Origin: Reddybacter sp041277045
Lineage (GTDB): Bacteria; Pseudomonadota; Gammaproteobacteria; Pseudomonadales; Porticoccaceae
NCBI GenBank assembly: GCA_041277045.1
Contig: JBGFSY010000002.1
Coordinates: forward strand, 310,001-374,000
DNA length: 64,000 nt
Reading direction: 5' to 3'
Below are positions 9,377 through 17,979 of the stretch, piece after piece. Position 1 is the first letter of the stretch, and each line of letters starts with the position of its first letter. The position numbers and the translations under genes are program-made. A model generated the notes under the pieces. It was not told the DNA's origin, ran no database searches, and was given only the letters and a program-made list of their open reading frames with translations.

Positions 9377-10582
9377 ATGGTTGAATATGCCTACCGTGCG
9401 ATAGACGCCAATGGCAAAAAGGTGCGTGGCTGTCACGAGGCCAATGGCATTGATGAGCTGACCTCCCGCCTTGATAAACAAGGCTTTCATCTATTAGATG
9501 CCAAAATCAATAAGCAGGCATTTTCCCTCTTTCAACAGCGTAAAATTGAGCGCCGTAACCTGATTGTCTTGTTCATGTATATGGAGCAAATGGCGTCTGC
9601 GGGAATACCCATACTCGATGCCCTGAGTGAAATGCGTGATAGTGAAAAATCACCATTGATGCGCAAGGTACTTAGCGCCTTGGTGGACGACATATCATCG
9701 GGACAGACCCTGTCGAGCGCGATGCAAGCGCATGATGAAATTTTCACTGAGTTGATGATAAATCTTGTAATGGCGGGGGAGCAAACAGGCAATATGACCG
9801 CTGTTTTTACCGAGTTGCGAGAAATTCTAGCCTGGCAAGATGATATTGTTAAAAAAACGAAAAAATTAATTTCCTACCCGCTATTTGTCGGTAGTATTGT
9901 TTTTGCTGTGGTTTGTTTTTTAATGATTTACTTGGTCCCACAATTAGTCAGTTTTATCATCTCCATGGACCAGGAAATCCCCCTGACGACACGCGCATTA
10001 CTGGCTGTATCCAGTGTGTTTGTGAATTATTGGTATCTCATCATCAGTACCCCCGTCGTGGTTTATCTTTCGGTGAATCAAATATTAAAGCGAAGCGATA
10101 GCGCAAAACTTTGGTTTGATCGGCACAAGCTCACTATTCCTGTTTTTGGGGAAGCGATAAACAAGCTGGAGTTGGCACGCTTTAGCAAAAATTTTGCCTT
10201 GCTTTACGATGCCGGTATTAGTGTCCTCGAGTGCTTGAATATTAGTTCGAATACATCATCAAATACTTATTTCAAGCGAGAGCTCGCCGAGATTCGGGAG
10301 AAAATATCCAGTGGCGATAGTATTTATGAGGCTTTTTCATCAGCCGAATTGTTTCCCCCTCTTGTGCTAAGAATGCTGCATGTCGGTGAGCAAAGCGGTG
10401 CGCTGGGTGCTTCGCTACTTCGCATTAGTGAGTTCTATAGCCGTGATGTAAACGAACTTATTGAACGCATACAAATGATGATTGAGCCAGCGATGACAGT
10501 CATTATGGGAGTGCTATTAGGCTGGATTATGCTTTCTGTACTCGGGCCAATCTACGACATCATTAGTACCATACAATTGTGA
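9377..10582 (+). CDS. mshG: MshG-like inner-membrane platform protein (GspF/PilC family)
   Basis: Polytopic inner-membrane core of the pilus machine that works with the MshE ATPase. The 401-residue sequence has the two repeated GspF domains (about 65-190 and 265-390), each with the pattern FMYMEQMASAGIPILDAL or FSKNFALLYDAGISVLECL followed by a glycine-containing VMAGEQTG or LHVGEQSG turn, and three membrane segments near 172-195, 212-232 and 372-393. The C-terminus ends with LGPIYDIISTIQL, typical of GspF proteins. The next gene overlaps its stop codon as TGATG. Confidence 0.95.
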   Translation: MVEYAYRAIDANGKKVRGCHEANGIDELTSRLDKQGFHLLDAKINKQAFSLFQQRKIERRNLIVLFMYMEQMASAGIPILDALSEMRDSEKSPLMRKVLSALVDDISSGQTLSSAMQAHDEIFTELMINLVMAGEQTGNMTAVFTELREILAWQDDIVKKTKKLISYPLFVGSIVFAVVCFLMIYLVPQLVSFIISMDQEIPLTTRALLAVSSVFVNYWYLIISTPVVVYLSVNQILKRSDSAKLWFDRHKLTIPVFGEAINKLELARFSKNFALLYDAGISVLECLNISSNTSSNTYFKRELAEIREKISSGDSIYEAFSSAELFPPLVLRMLHVGEQSGALGASLLRISEFYSRDVNELIERIQMMIEPAMTVIMGVLLGWIMLSVLGPIYDIISTIQL

Positions 10583-12147
10583 TGAACGTAGATACTGTAC
10601 TGTGTTTGAGCGATAGCCATCTAACAGTGTACCGCTATGCTTCCCGTCAGCTTTCCTTGGAAGTGACTTACGATTTAAGTCAGGCTGATTCGCTGGGGCA
10701 TTTTTCAACCTGGTTGCAACGCGAGCAATCTCGAACCACCTCCTTATTACTCGACCTGTCTTGTGAAGATTACTATGAAGAGCAGCTGCCTCATGTCAGA
10801 GGGCGGGATAGAAGTCTTCTGTTGAGTCGGAAAATCGCCAAGTTGTTTCCAGACGAAGGTTATGCCTGCGCTGATTTGGCGACACGCTTAAAAGCAGGCC
10901 GGCGTGATGATGTGTATTTTATCTCGGGCATAGCTGATACCTCTTCACTTGCCCCAGTGATTAATGCCCTTGCTGATAATGATGTGGCCGTACGGGGTGT
11001 TTATTCATTACCTCAACTAGCACCTGTACTCGTAGAGCCTATTGAACACCCTGAAAGGTTCCTATTGGTTACCTGTGATGAAGATGCTACGGACAATAGT
11101 CGCTATATATTTCGTCAGACCTATATAGTCAATAAAAAGCTGTATTTCAGCCGCAAGACCGCTGTTGCTATCGGTGATGGTAATGAAATAGTCGATGGTG
11201 CTCGAAAAGAAATTGAGCGAACCTGGCAGTATCTAAACAATAGGCGTGCTCTTGAATTAGATAGCCGTATGCAAGTGTTGATGATTTTGCCCAGGCAAAT
11301 ACTTGCGTCCTTCAAGGTGGAGCCTGAAGCCTCAAATTGTGATTATATTTATGCCGACATCGCAGATATGGCTACACACAATGCTTATGCCGGTGACCAT
11401 TTTGAGTTGACGAGTAGTTCATTAGGCGCGTTTATACTTGCCAATACGGGTGCGCGCAAAACGCACTATCAACCAGAGCGTTTGGGTCTTATAAAACGGC
11501 ATCAGCAAATAAGACAGTTCTTGAGCCTGGCGTGTGTGATTGTTGTGATTCTAGCAGTCGTTTTTACCGCAATGAATATAAAGCATGGCGTTGAAATCAA
11601 AGACGCGAATGATCAGCTGGCGAGCAAATCGAGTTTGCTCGGTCTTGAGTTGGAAAAACTGCAGCAAGGTTTTCAATACAGTGGCCCTGCACCAAAGAAA
11701 CTGAAAGGTATGGTTGACCTGTCACGACAGATTCTAAAACAAAGTGCACTACCGAGCCCTATTTTTAGTGTTATTAGCAGTGGTTTTTCTGATTTTAATG
11801 ATTTGTTATTAACGCATATTGAATGGAGGGTTTTGGCTCCAGAAGGATCTACTAAACCTCGTAAGAGAGGTGCGTCTAAGTCGAAGATTGCTACCGATCA
11901 GTCCACACCTTTGGTAGTCGTTAGCATGCGTGGTGAGCTTGTGAGTTTCGATGGTGATTTTCGCCATGCTATCGAGCGTTTACAGCTATTAATTGGCCGC
12001 TTGCGTGCTGATGAGAGGGTTGTAAAGGTAGTAGCCCATAGCTTACCACTCGATATTGATCCCTCATTAAAGATTAGTCGCAAGGTATCGGATCTTGGTA
12101 CGCCAAGCTTCTCTATCGATGTTTCATTGAATCTGGATGCTATGTGA
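10582..12147 (+). CDS. MshI/PilM-PilN-like alignment complex protein
   Basis: A 521-residue protein in the position where MSHA loci carry mshI. The N-terminal 300 residues look like a cytoplasmic PilM/MshI-type domain, a single membrane segment lies at about 314-335 (LACVIVVILAVVFTAMNI), and the rest is periplasmic with a coiled-coil-like start, as in PilN or GspL. It is therefore like a PilM-PilN fusion, the GspL architecture, and longer than the roughly 300 residues I expect of MshI alone. The start is ATG 10582 (or GTG 10579), overlapping the mshG stop; the end overlaps the next gene in the same way. Function (bridging ATPase and pore) is inferred from position and topology. Confidence 0.7.
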   Translation: MNVDTVLCLSDSHLTVYRYASRQLSLEVTYDLSQADSLGHFSTWLQREQSRTTSLLLDLSCEDYYEEQLPHVRGRDRSLLLSRKIAKLFPDEGYACADLATRLKAGRRDDVYFISGIADTSSLAPVINALADNDVAVRGVYSLPQLAPVLVEPIEHPERFLLVTCDEDATDNSRYIFRQTYIVNKKLYFSRKTAVAIGDGNEIVDGARKEIERTWQYLNNRRALELDSRMQVLMILPRQILASFKVEPEASNCDYIYADIADMATHNAYAGDHFELTSSSLGAFILANTGARKTHYQPERLGLIKRHQQIRQFLSLACVIVVILAVVFTAMNIKHGVEIKDANDQLASKSSLLGLELEKLQQGFQYSGPAPKKLKGMVDLSRQILKQSALPSPIFSVISSGFSDFNDLLLTHIEWRVLAPEGSTKPRKRGASKSKIATDQSTPLVVVSMRGELVSFDGDFRHAIERLQLLIGRLRADERVVKVVAHSLPLDIDPSLKISRKVSDLGTPSFSIDVSLNLDAM

Positions 12148-12788
12148 TGGCTGACATCCAGTTTGTTTTGATCAAAAAACACCTTGTTGTGTTTATCGTA
12201 TTGTCACTTTTGGGTATTGCCCTAGTAAGCGCAAGTAATTATTTCAAAGGGGAGGCGGTCGAGAAAGGTGCTCTCATTAAGGCTGGGATGAAGTCATCAC
12301 GGATTAAAATGGCTAATATTATCAGTGATAAAAACCTTATTGATGACTATCAATCGAGTTATAGCAATCTCATCGTCAGTGGATTTTTCGGCGTTGAAAA
12401 GCGTTTGTTATGGATTGAACAATTGGAGGCGACCTCGAAGCGCTTAGAGCTACCCGATTTACATTACAAAATTAATGCGCAATCTGTTCTTAGTAAAGAT
12501 GTTTATTCGACGCCAAGTGGTATATCCCTCCATAAATCACAAATCACATTTCAGACTAGCTTGTTACATGAAGGCGATTTATTAGAATTGATAGCGGATT
12601 TACAGGGCTTGAAATCTGGGCTATTGGTGGTTGAACATTGTGAATTGAGCAGAAGACATCAGGCCAGAGTTAAAAAACCCGCTAAGAAGAAAAGTACCGG
12701 CTATAACTTTCATGTTTTGTGCGATATGTCGTGGTATACCTCTTCTAAACTCGCCGCACCTGGCCTGCCTTCGAGGGGTAGGAGATGA
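12147..12788 (+). CDS. MshJ/PilO-like alignment complex protein
   Basis: A 213-residue bitopic protein with a short cytoplasmic N-terminus, one membrane segment at about residues 9-28 (HLVVFIVLSLLGIALVSASN) and a periplasmic domain of about 180 residues. Size, topology and position after the PilM/PilN-like gene fit MshJ or PilO, which pairs with PilN-type proteins in the inner-membrane alignment complex. Sequence identity to a named family is weak to my eye, so the call rests mainly on synteny. The C-terminus is basic (RVKKPAKKKSTG). Start ATG 12147 in a TGATG overlap with the upstream stop; the stop overlaps the next ATG by four bases. Confidence 0.62.
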   Translation: MADIQFVLIKKHLVVFIVLSLLGIALVSASNYFKGEAVEKGALIKAGMKSSRIKMANIISDKNLIDDYQSSYSNLIVSGFFGVEKRLLWIEQLEATSKRLELPDLHYKINAQSVLSKDVYSTPSGISLHKSQITFQTSLLHEGDLLELIADLQGLKSGLLVVEHCELSRRHQARVKKPAKKKSTGYNFHVLCDMSWYTSSKLAAPGLPSRGRR

Positions 12789-13273
12789 GGGTATGTCGCC
12801 TTAATTTTTATCCGACAACGCTAACTTTAGCGCTGCTAATCGCGCTATCTTCGACTGCGATGGCCTTTGACACCTTGCTAACAAGTCCTGCACAACGAGC
12901 CCTGTTGGATAAACAGCGCAATAAACAAGGCCTAGAGCCTTCTGAACTTATCAAAATAGCGCCTTCAACCGAGCCGACCTCTCTTGAGGGACTCGTCACA
13001 CGCGAGCATGGCCCTGCCAGTATTTGGCTCAATGGCCGCTTAATGAATAAGCCCCCCGGTTCACAATTATTACAGTCTAGGCATGGCAGTCAGAGTCTTG
13101 AGGTGAAGCTACAATCCGGACTGGGTTCTGTTTGGGTAAAAGCAGGGCAGCGCGTCAACCCCGAGAGTGGCGTACTTAGCGATGCCTATCTCGATGTTGG
13201 CAACAACAGTGTTGTAGAACCAAACGCCACTATACATTCTGCAATTCAGACTCATACCAGAAAGACAGATTAG
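12785..13273 (+). CDS. MshK/PilP-like small periplasmic pilus protein
   Basis: A 162-residue exported protein with an N-terminal signal peptide ending near TAMAFDT (about residue 28). The body contains a short beta-rich region around SLEGLVTREHGPASIWLNGR and SVWVKAGQRVNPESGVLSD, resembling the small beta-domain proteins MshK and PilP that connect the alignment complex with the secretin. The ribosome binding site AGGAG sits directly before the ATG and overlaps the end of the upstream gene (ATGA). Assignment is mostly by position within the pilus operon. Confidence 0.58.
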   Translation: MRVCRLNFYPTTLTLALLIALSSTAMAFDTLLTSPAQRALLDKQRNKQGLEPSELIKIAPSTEPTSLEGLVTREHGPASIWLNGRLMNKPPGSQLLQSRHGSQSLEVKLQSGLGSVWVKAGQRVNPESGVLSDAYLDVGNNSVVEPNATIHSAIQTHTRKTD

Positions 13274-13276
13274 ATA

Positions 13277-14026
13277 ATGATTAAAGGGCGGCCAGTTTTT
13301 AATTGCAGCTACTTTCCGAGGAGGGAGTCTGGAGCTGCATTGTTGATATTCATGATCTTACTTACAGTGAGTGTCGCGACTTTTCTACTAACAGGGATGA
13401 GTCGAACAAGCCACAAGCTAGCGAGCCCCTTTCAAAATACTCGGGTACTTGCCGAGGCAAAAAATGCATTGATTGCCTATGCGCGTTTATCTGACGCAGA
13501 CCTGAATGCCGAGACCGGTCTTAATTATCGATACTTACCTTGTCCCGATGAAGATGGTGACGGTCTTGAAGAAACACCGTGTGGCTCGAGCAGTGCGGAT
13601 GGCTGGCTACCCTGGATGACACTGGGCTTACCTCCCCTCAGGGATGCCAGTAGTACCTGTTTACGATATTTCGTCGCCTCATCCTACAAACAAGGGGGTT
13701 CTACAGAGCCTTTAATTGGTGATTTACCGACGGCGGAGTTTACCCTTAATAGCGCCGAAGGCATTATCGCCACAGACGTTGTCGCTCTAGTGTTGGCGCC
13801 AGGGAGTGTTGTGCTGGATCAACGTAGGGGCGTGTCACCAGGTATTGCAACGGAGTGCGGCAGTACCTCTTCCGTGAGTGAGGCGAATCTGGCCGCTAAT
13901 TATCTGGAAACCACGGCGGGTATCAACAACGCTTCGTCCCCTGAGTTTATCAGCAGCCCTTTGTTGATTGATAGTGCGGGTGGGTTTAATGACATAGTGA
14001 CGGCTGTGTTGACGAGTGAGTTATGA
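13277..14026 (+). CDS. Pilin-like accessory protein (PilX/MshP-like)
   Basis: A 249-residue protein with an N-terminal hydrophobic helix (ESGAALLIFMILLTVSVATF) that starts after a short basic leader. The helix begins RRESGAALL rather than the classical GFTLxE, as in PilX/MshP-type minor pilins that keep the glycine but lack a clear glutamate at +5. A motif YLPCPDEDGDG around residue 88 is shared with the next gene (LPCPDSDGDG), so the two may be related paralogues. Several cysteines (PCP, TPC, STC, TEC) may form disulfides outside the membrane. The gene begins three bases after the mshK-like stop. Confidence 0.68.
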   Translation: MIKGRPVFNCSYFPRRESGAALLIFMILLTVSVATFLLTGMSRTSHKLASPFQNTRVLAEAKNALIAYARLSDADLNAETGLNYRYLPCPDEDGDGLEETPCGSSSADGWLPWMTLGLPPLRDASSTCLRYFVASSYKQGGSTEPLIGDLPTAEFTLNSAEGIIATDVVALVLAPGSVVLDQRRGVSPGIATECGSTSSVSEANLAANYLETTAGINNASSPEFISSPLLIDSAGGFNDIVTAVLTSEL

Positions 14027-14051
14027 GGCGCATCGTTAAGGTGTCTCATCA

Positions 14052-14858
14052 ATGAATAATGCGGATAGGAACATGCCCGGATATAAGCCAATAACTCCCA
14101 AGAGCTTTTCTCAGTTTGGTTTCTCGCTGTTAGAGATGGCCATTGTCTTGTTAGTCATCGGTTTGTTGCTGGGTGGTGCCCTTGTGCCACTTTCCGTACA
14201 GATGGAAAAGCGTGACAGGGATACAACACGATCACAATTGCTCGATATGCGAGAAGCCCTTGTCGGCTACGCGCTTGTTAATGGTCGGCTACCCTGTCCG
14301 GATAGCGATGGTGATGGCTTTATGGATATTGCGACCACTTGTAACAGTGACGAAGGGGACTACCCTTGGGCCGATTTAGGCCTCGGTAAAGAAGATGCCT
14401 GGGGCCGGGCTTTTAGTTACCGGGTGAGTGGTGACTTTGCCGATACTACCGATGGTACGGGTTGCGCTACATCACCCACAGCAGGCTTGTCATTTTCATT
14501 GTGCTCTGTTGCTGATATTAGCGTTTTTGACGGTGCCGCTGGCAATGCTGTGGCGGGAGAAGTCCCCGCTATTATCATTTCTCACGGTAAGAACTGGGCA
14601 ATAACCAGTAGCGAAGATGAGGCTGAAAATACTGATAACGATAGCGATATGGTTGATCGTGTTTATTCTAGTAGTGCCAGTCCAACTTTTGATGATCTCG
14701 TGGTGTGGGTAGTGCCTAATATACTGAAGTCGAAGATGGTTTCCGTTGGCCTAGTTTTTGGTGACGATAGTAGCGATGACGCTGGTGGCGGTAATAATGG
14801 AAACAATGGTCAAGGCTGTGAGAATAGTAATGACAATAGCAATGCTTGTCAGGATTAA
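14052..14858 (+). CDS. Type IV prepilin-like minor pilin
   Basis: A 268-residue protein with a textbook prepilin cleavage and methylation site: FGFSLLEMAIVLLVIGLLLG at about residues 22-42, with cleavage expected after the first glycine and Glu at +5. After the helix comes the segment NGRLPCPDSDGDGF, shared with the upstream pilin-like protein, and the C-terminus is very rich in Asp, Asn and Gly (DDSSDDAGGGNNGNNGQGC), ending with a cysteine pair. Start ATG 14052; ATG 14073 would give a shorter leader. Probably a minor pilin that primes or tips the pilus; inference from the operon. Confidence 0.82.
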   Translation: MNNADRNMPGYKPITPKSFSQFGFSLLEMAIVLLVIGLLLGGALVPLSVQMEKRDRDTTRSQLLDMREALVGYALVNGRLPCPDSDGDGFMDIATTCNSDEGDYPWADLGLGKEDAWGRAFSYRVSGDFADTTDGTGCATSPTAGLSFSLCSVADISVFDGAAGNAVAGEVPAIIISHGKNWAITSSEDEAENTDNDSDMVDRVYSSSASPTFDDLVVWVVPNILKSKMVSVGLVFGDDSSDDAGGGNNGNNGQGCENSNDNSNACQD

Positions 14859-15020
14859 TTATTTTTGGTTCGAAAGGTATCTTTGCGTTACTGCTAAAGT
14901 GAAGGCGTTCACATAAGCATTAAAGCAAGCTGTTATATATTTAGTATAGCCATACAATTAGCCGACTATTTAATGACTTGAAGTGCTCTCAAGTATCGGC
15001 GGCTTACACAGTCACTTCAA

Positions 15021-15068
15021 TCAATCAGTCAATCAGTCAATCAGTCAATCAGTCAATCAGTCAATCAG
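15021..15068 (+). repeat. Tandem repeat: six perfect copies of an 8-bp unit before a pilin gene
   Basis: The unit TCAATCAG is repeated six times without a mismatch, with a partial copy (TCAA) just before. It lies in the 244-base space between two pilin genes and ends 46 bases before the ATG at 15115, so it is in the leader or promoter region of the downstream pilin gene rather than in coding sequence. Perfect short tandem repeats are prone to slippage, so copy number could vary between cells. Confidence 0.95.
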
Positions 15069-15114
15069 ATAGACATAAATAGAGTTAATTTAAAAAGCAG
15101 TTGTGGAGTTGATC

Positions 15115-15741
15115 ATGAGAAATAATACTTGTGCCATAAGAAGCAAACGTCAATCCGGCTTTACCTTGGTTGAAATTGCCATTGTGCTGGTAATTATTGG
15201 CTTGATTTTAGGAGGCGTTCTCAAGGGACAGGTATTGATCGAAAATGCCAAATACAAGAACTTCGTAAAACAAGTGGAAAGTTTACGGGCCGGCGTTTAC
15301 ACCTTTCAGGATATGTACCGGGCACTCCCCGGCGATATTGATGTGATCACTGCTCTGGACGCCGCTGCGACAGCAGGAGATGGTGATGGGGTTATAGATG
15401 ACGCTGAATGTGATAACGATGATGACGAGTCTTGTTTGGTTTGGTCTCATCTTCGTTATGCGGATATTATTGCCGGGGATCCAACATTGACAGGGTCTAC
15501 CGCTCCACCAACCCATACTTATGGAGGCAAAGTCAGTGCTATTGCAACGGGTAGTTGGGCGAATGGGAAAACAGAGATAAAAATCCTCACACAGGGTATT
15601 CCCGGCGATGTGGCCCAGCGATACGATAATGAATTTGATGACGGCGATGCAACCAGTGGTAGTGTGGCACGCTATGAGCCTGGAGAAGCGTCGACAACTT
15701 ATGATATTACTAAGTCTCATTCTGTTTATATTTCACTTTAA
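15115..15741 (+). CDS. Type IV prepilin, possible major pilin (MshA-like)
   Basis: A 208-residue prepilin with leader MRNNTCAIRSKRQSG and the cleavage/helix motif GFTLVEIAIVLVIIGLILGG. After the helix it reads KYKNFVKQVESLRAGVYTF and YRALPGD, both common in MSHA-type and pseudopilin subunits. The middle is acidic and Asp-rich (ECDNDDDESC), with one cysteine pair. I chose ATG 15115 because GGAG lies at 15105-15108; a GTG at 15103 would put the start inside that site. It stands apart from the other pilin genes with its own long leader and the tandem repeat at 15021-15068, which suggests separate, possibly high, expression. Whether it is the major subunit cannot be decided from sequence. Confidence 0.83.
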   Translation: MRNNTCAIRSKRQSGFTLVEIAIVLVIIGLILGGVLKGQVLIENAKYKNFVKQVESLRAGVYTFQDMYRALPGDIDVITALDAAATAGDGDGVIDDAECDNDDDESCLVWSHLRYADIIAGDPTLTGSTAPPTHTYGGKVSAIATGSWANGKTEIKILTQGIPGDVAQRYDNEFDDGDATSGSVARYEPGEASTTYDITKSHSVYISL

Positions 15742-15767
15742 ACAACTAAACATGTATTGGACCTCCA

Positions 15768-16505
15768 TTGACTAGGCAATTGTCAGGCGAGCATCGCCTT
15801 GAGCGACGACTCCCGGGCCTGAACACATCGGTTAAAATCCGTCGCAGGGGTTTAGGCTTTAACCCCTGGCGTGAAGATCTTGAGCTAGTCAATCTTAGCG
15901 CTAACGGTATGGCCTTGAGGTCCCCTTCTTTAAAGCTTGAGGCCTTGCAGAAAATTGATTTTGAGCTCAGCTTAGGGCAGTACACCACCATGGGTTGTGC
16001 TGTGGTGTGTTATGCCGGCAGCAATGAGGGCCAACCCCGATACGGTTTTTTATTTATAGAAACTGATGCGAATTTTGATGCTTTTCTGACAGGCGAGTCG
16101 CTCTCATCTACTGAGATTAAACGCCTTGGTGAAGAAATGGCCGAGCAGTTTATGCATTTGCGTCGATTAGACGGTGATAGGCTATTTTATGTGCAGAATC
16201 AGCGAATGGTGGATGCGGTAAGTTCTTTAGCGCTTCGACTAGGCCAGATGGGTTTATACATTACCGGTGTTTCTGGTGATGTGTTATTACCATCGGATTC
16301 ACTTGTTGTCGGTAAAAATGGTGGCGTGAGTTTGCCGATTAAAGACTCCGCTAGCGGTGAAATAGTTAACGCCACTATTTCCGTTATTCGAAAACCAGAC
16401 TCGACTGGCGTTCACTATCAGATTGATGGTGGCTCACGATTTAATAACATTGTCGATCTTCTCGACCATCTTTGCCTTTGTTTTGATGAGATTTCACAAG
16501 CCTGA
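15768..16505 (+). CDS. PilZ domain protein in the pilus locus
   Basis: A 245-residue soluble protein. The N-terminal 100 residues fit a PilZ domain: an arginine-rich segment (HRLERRLPGLN) followed by LVNLSANGMAL, which matches the RxxxR and D/NxSxxG elements that bind cyclic di-GMP. The C-terminal half is not recognised. It starts at a TTG (15768), 26 bases after the pilin stop, and lies upstream of the MshM-like ATPase, so it probably couples c-di-GMP to pilus function together with MshE. Family assignment is good; the effect on the pilus is inference. Confidence 0.78.
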   Translation: MTRQLSGEHRLERRLPGLNTSVKIRRRGLGFNPWREDLELVNLSANGMALRSPSLKLEALQKIDFELSLGQYTTMGCAVVCYAGSNEGQPRYGFLFIETDANFDAFLTGESLSSTEIKRLGEEMAEQFMHLRRLDGDRLFYVQNQRMVDAVSSLALRLGQMGLYITGVSGDVLLPSDSLVVGKNGGVSLPIKDSASGEIVNATISVIRKPDSTGVHYQIDGGSRFNNIVDLLDHLCLCFDEISQA

Positions 16506-16590
16506 TAGTTTGTTTAGACTTTCTTTATAGCGTCATTGCCCTGTTTCTGCTCACACTAATAATGTATATGGCTGGGAAGCTTTACTAATC

Positions 16591-17979
16591 ATGTATCGTC
16601 AATTTTTTGGTTTGCAGGCGCCACCCTTTGGTATCACCCCAGACACGTCCTTTTATTATTCTGGCGGAGAGCGTGAGTCCTTAATCAATGCCATTGCCTA
16701 TGGTATATCCCATGGTGATGGCATTATTAAAGTCGTTGGGGAGGTGGGTAGTGGAAAAACGATGCTCTCACGCATGTTGGCAAGACAGCTTCCCAATACT
16801 ATCAATCTGGTTTTTTTACTTAACCCAAGCTTGAAAGCGAGTGATTTGGTTTTTGCTATTGGTCATGATCTTGGTCTAAAAGTTGATAGCGGCTGTAGTA
16901 AGAATCATGCCCTACAACTGGTGCAAAATAAATTATTGGCTATGCATGCTGATCAACAGCGGGTGGTTGTGTTCATCGACGAAGCGCAGTGCATGCCGCT
17001 TGAAACCCTCGAAGAGCTACGCCTCTTGAGTAATCTGGAAACAGAAACTGATAAATTGCTTCAGCTTGTATTGTTTGGTCAGCCAGAGCTTGACGAACAC
17101 CTTGCCGACCCCTCTGTGCGTCAAATCAAAGAACGTATCATCCACAACTTCTATTTAAAGCCGTTTACTCACGCTGAGGTAGGTGAATACCTGCTATTCC
17201 GTTTACATAAAGCGGGTTATAACGGTGCTCCAATATTTTCAACCAGTGCATTAAAAGGACTCACACGTTATTCAACGGGCTTGCCTAGGAGGTTAACCAT
17301 ATTGGCGGATAAATCGCTGTTAGCAGCTTTTGCAGATCAGTCGAAAACGGTAAAGGCTAGCCATGTGTGTCTTGCAGCAAAAGATTCTGGGCAATGGAAA
17401 GCAGGTGTGCCCAATCCCGCCGTAGCCATCATCACCATGGTTTTACTGGCTCTGATTTTAGGAGGGGGGTATTACTACAATTTTGTTTTGCCGAGTCTTA
17501 CTCAAAAAGCACTGATATTGCCCAGTAAGGTCACGCCGGCCTATGAAGAGGCAAGTTCCTCTAGAGTAGAGCGCCCGACTATGGGGGGCGATCATCAGCA
17601 GCCTGCGTTTGACCTTAATGCACCTAGGGTGGCAGCGGCCAGCAACGATACGTCTATCACTTTGGATGCCTTAATCCAGAAAACTCAGCGGTGGACAGCC
17701 TCGTCCTCCGAGGCTGTTTATACTATTCAGATACTGTCTGCCAATATTGGTGACGATGAGTTTATGGCACATTTTTTCCGTAATATTGCTCGGGATATCG
17801 GGCTTGACGAGCTCTATGTACACCCCGTTACTATCGATGAAAAGCCTTTATTTGCCATTACCCTAGGTGGTTTTTCTAGCCTTGATCAGGCGACAGCCTA
17901 TTTGCAATCGTTACCTGGTTTTATTCTTAGATATCAGCCCTACATTAAAAATATCAGCAGTTTTAAAAATTCGGACTAG
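16591..17979 (+). CDS. mshM: MshM/ExeA-like AAA ATPase with C-terminal SPOR-like domain
   Basis: A 462-residue protein that begins with the ExeA/MshM signature YRQFFGLQAPPFGITPDTSF. The AAA domain has Walker A GEVGSGKT at about residue 50 and Walker B VVVFIDEAQ near 130, with sensor-like ATGLPRRL later (here STGLPRRL). A membrane segment lies at about 276-297 and the last 85 residues (YTIQILSANI to the end) resemble a SPOR peptidoglycan-binding domain with DamX-like ending. The short MshM of Vibrio, as I recall, stops after the ATPase, so this is a fused form that could open the wall for secretin assembly, as ExeA/GspA does. It overlaps the end of murI (tail to tail) by 17 bases. Confidence 0.85.
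   Translation: MYRQFFGLQAPPFGITPDTSFYYSGGERESLINAIAYGISHGDGIIKVVGEVGSGKTMLSRMLARQLPNTINLVFLLNPSLKASDLVFAIGHDLGLKVDSGCSKNHALQLVQNKLLAMHADQQRVVVFIDEAQCMPLETLEELRLLSNLETETDKLLQLVLFGQPELDEHLADPSVRQIKERIIHNFYLKPFTHAEVGEYLLFRLHKAGYNGAPIFSTSALKGLTRYSTGLPRRLTILADKSLLAAFADQSKTVKASHVCLAAKDSGQWKAGVPNPAVAIITMVLLALILGGGYYYNFVLPSLTQKALILPSKVTPAYEEASSSRVERPTMGGDHQQPAFDLNAPRVAAASNDTSITLDALIQKTQRWTASSSEAVYTIQILSANIGDDEFMAHFFRNIARDIGLDELYVHPVTIDEKPLFAITLGGFSSLDQATAYLQSLPGFILRYQPYIKNISSFKNSD

Noticed and set aside
15021..15068. CRISPR-like array
   Set aside because: The 8-bp unit repeats directly without spacers, so it is a simple tandem repeat.
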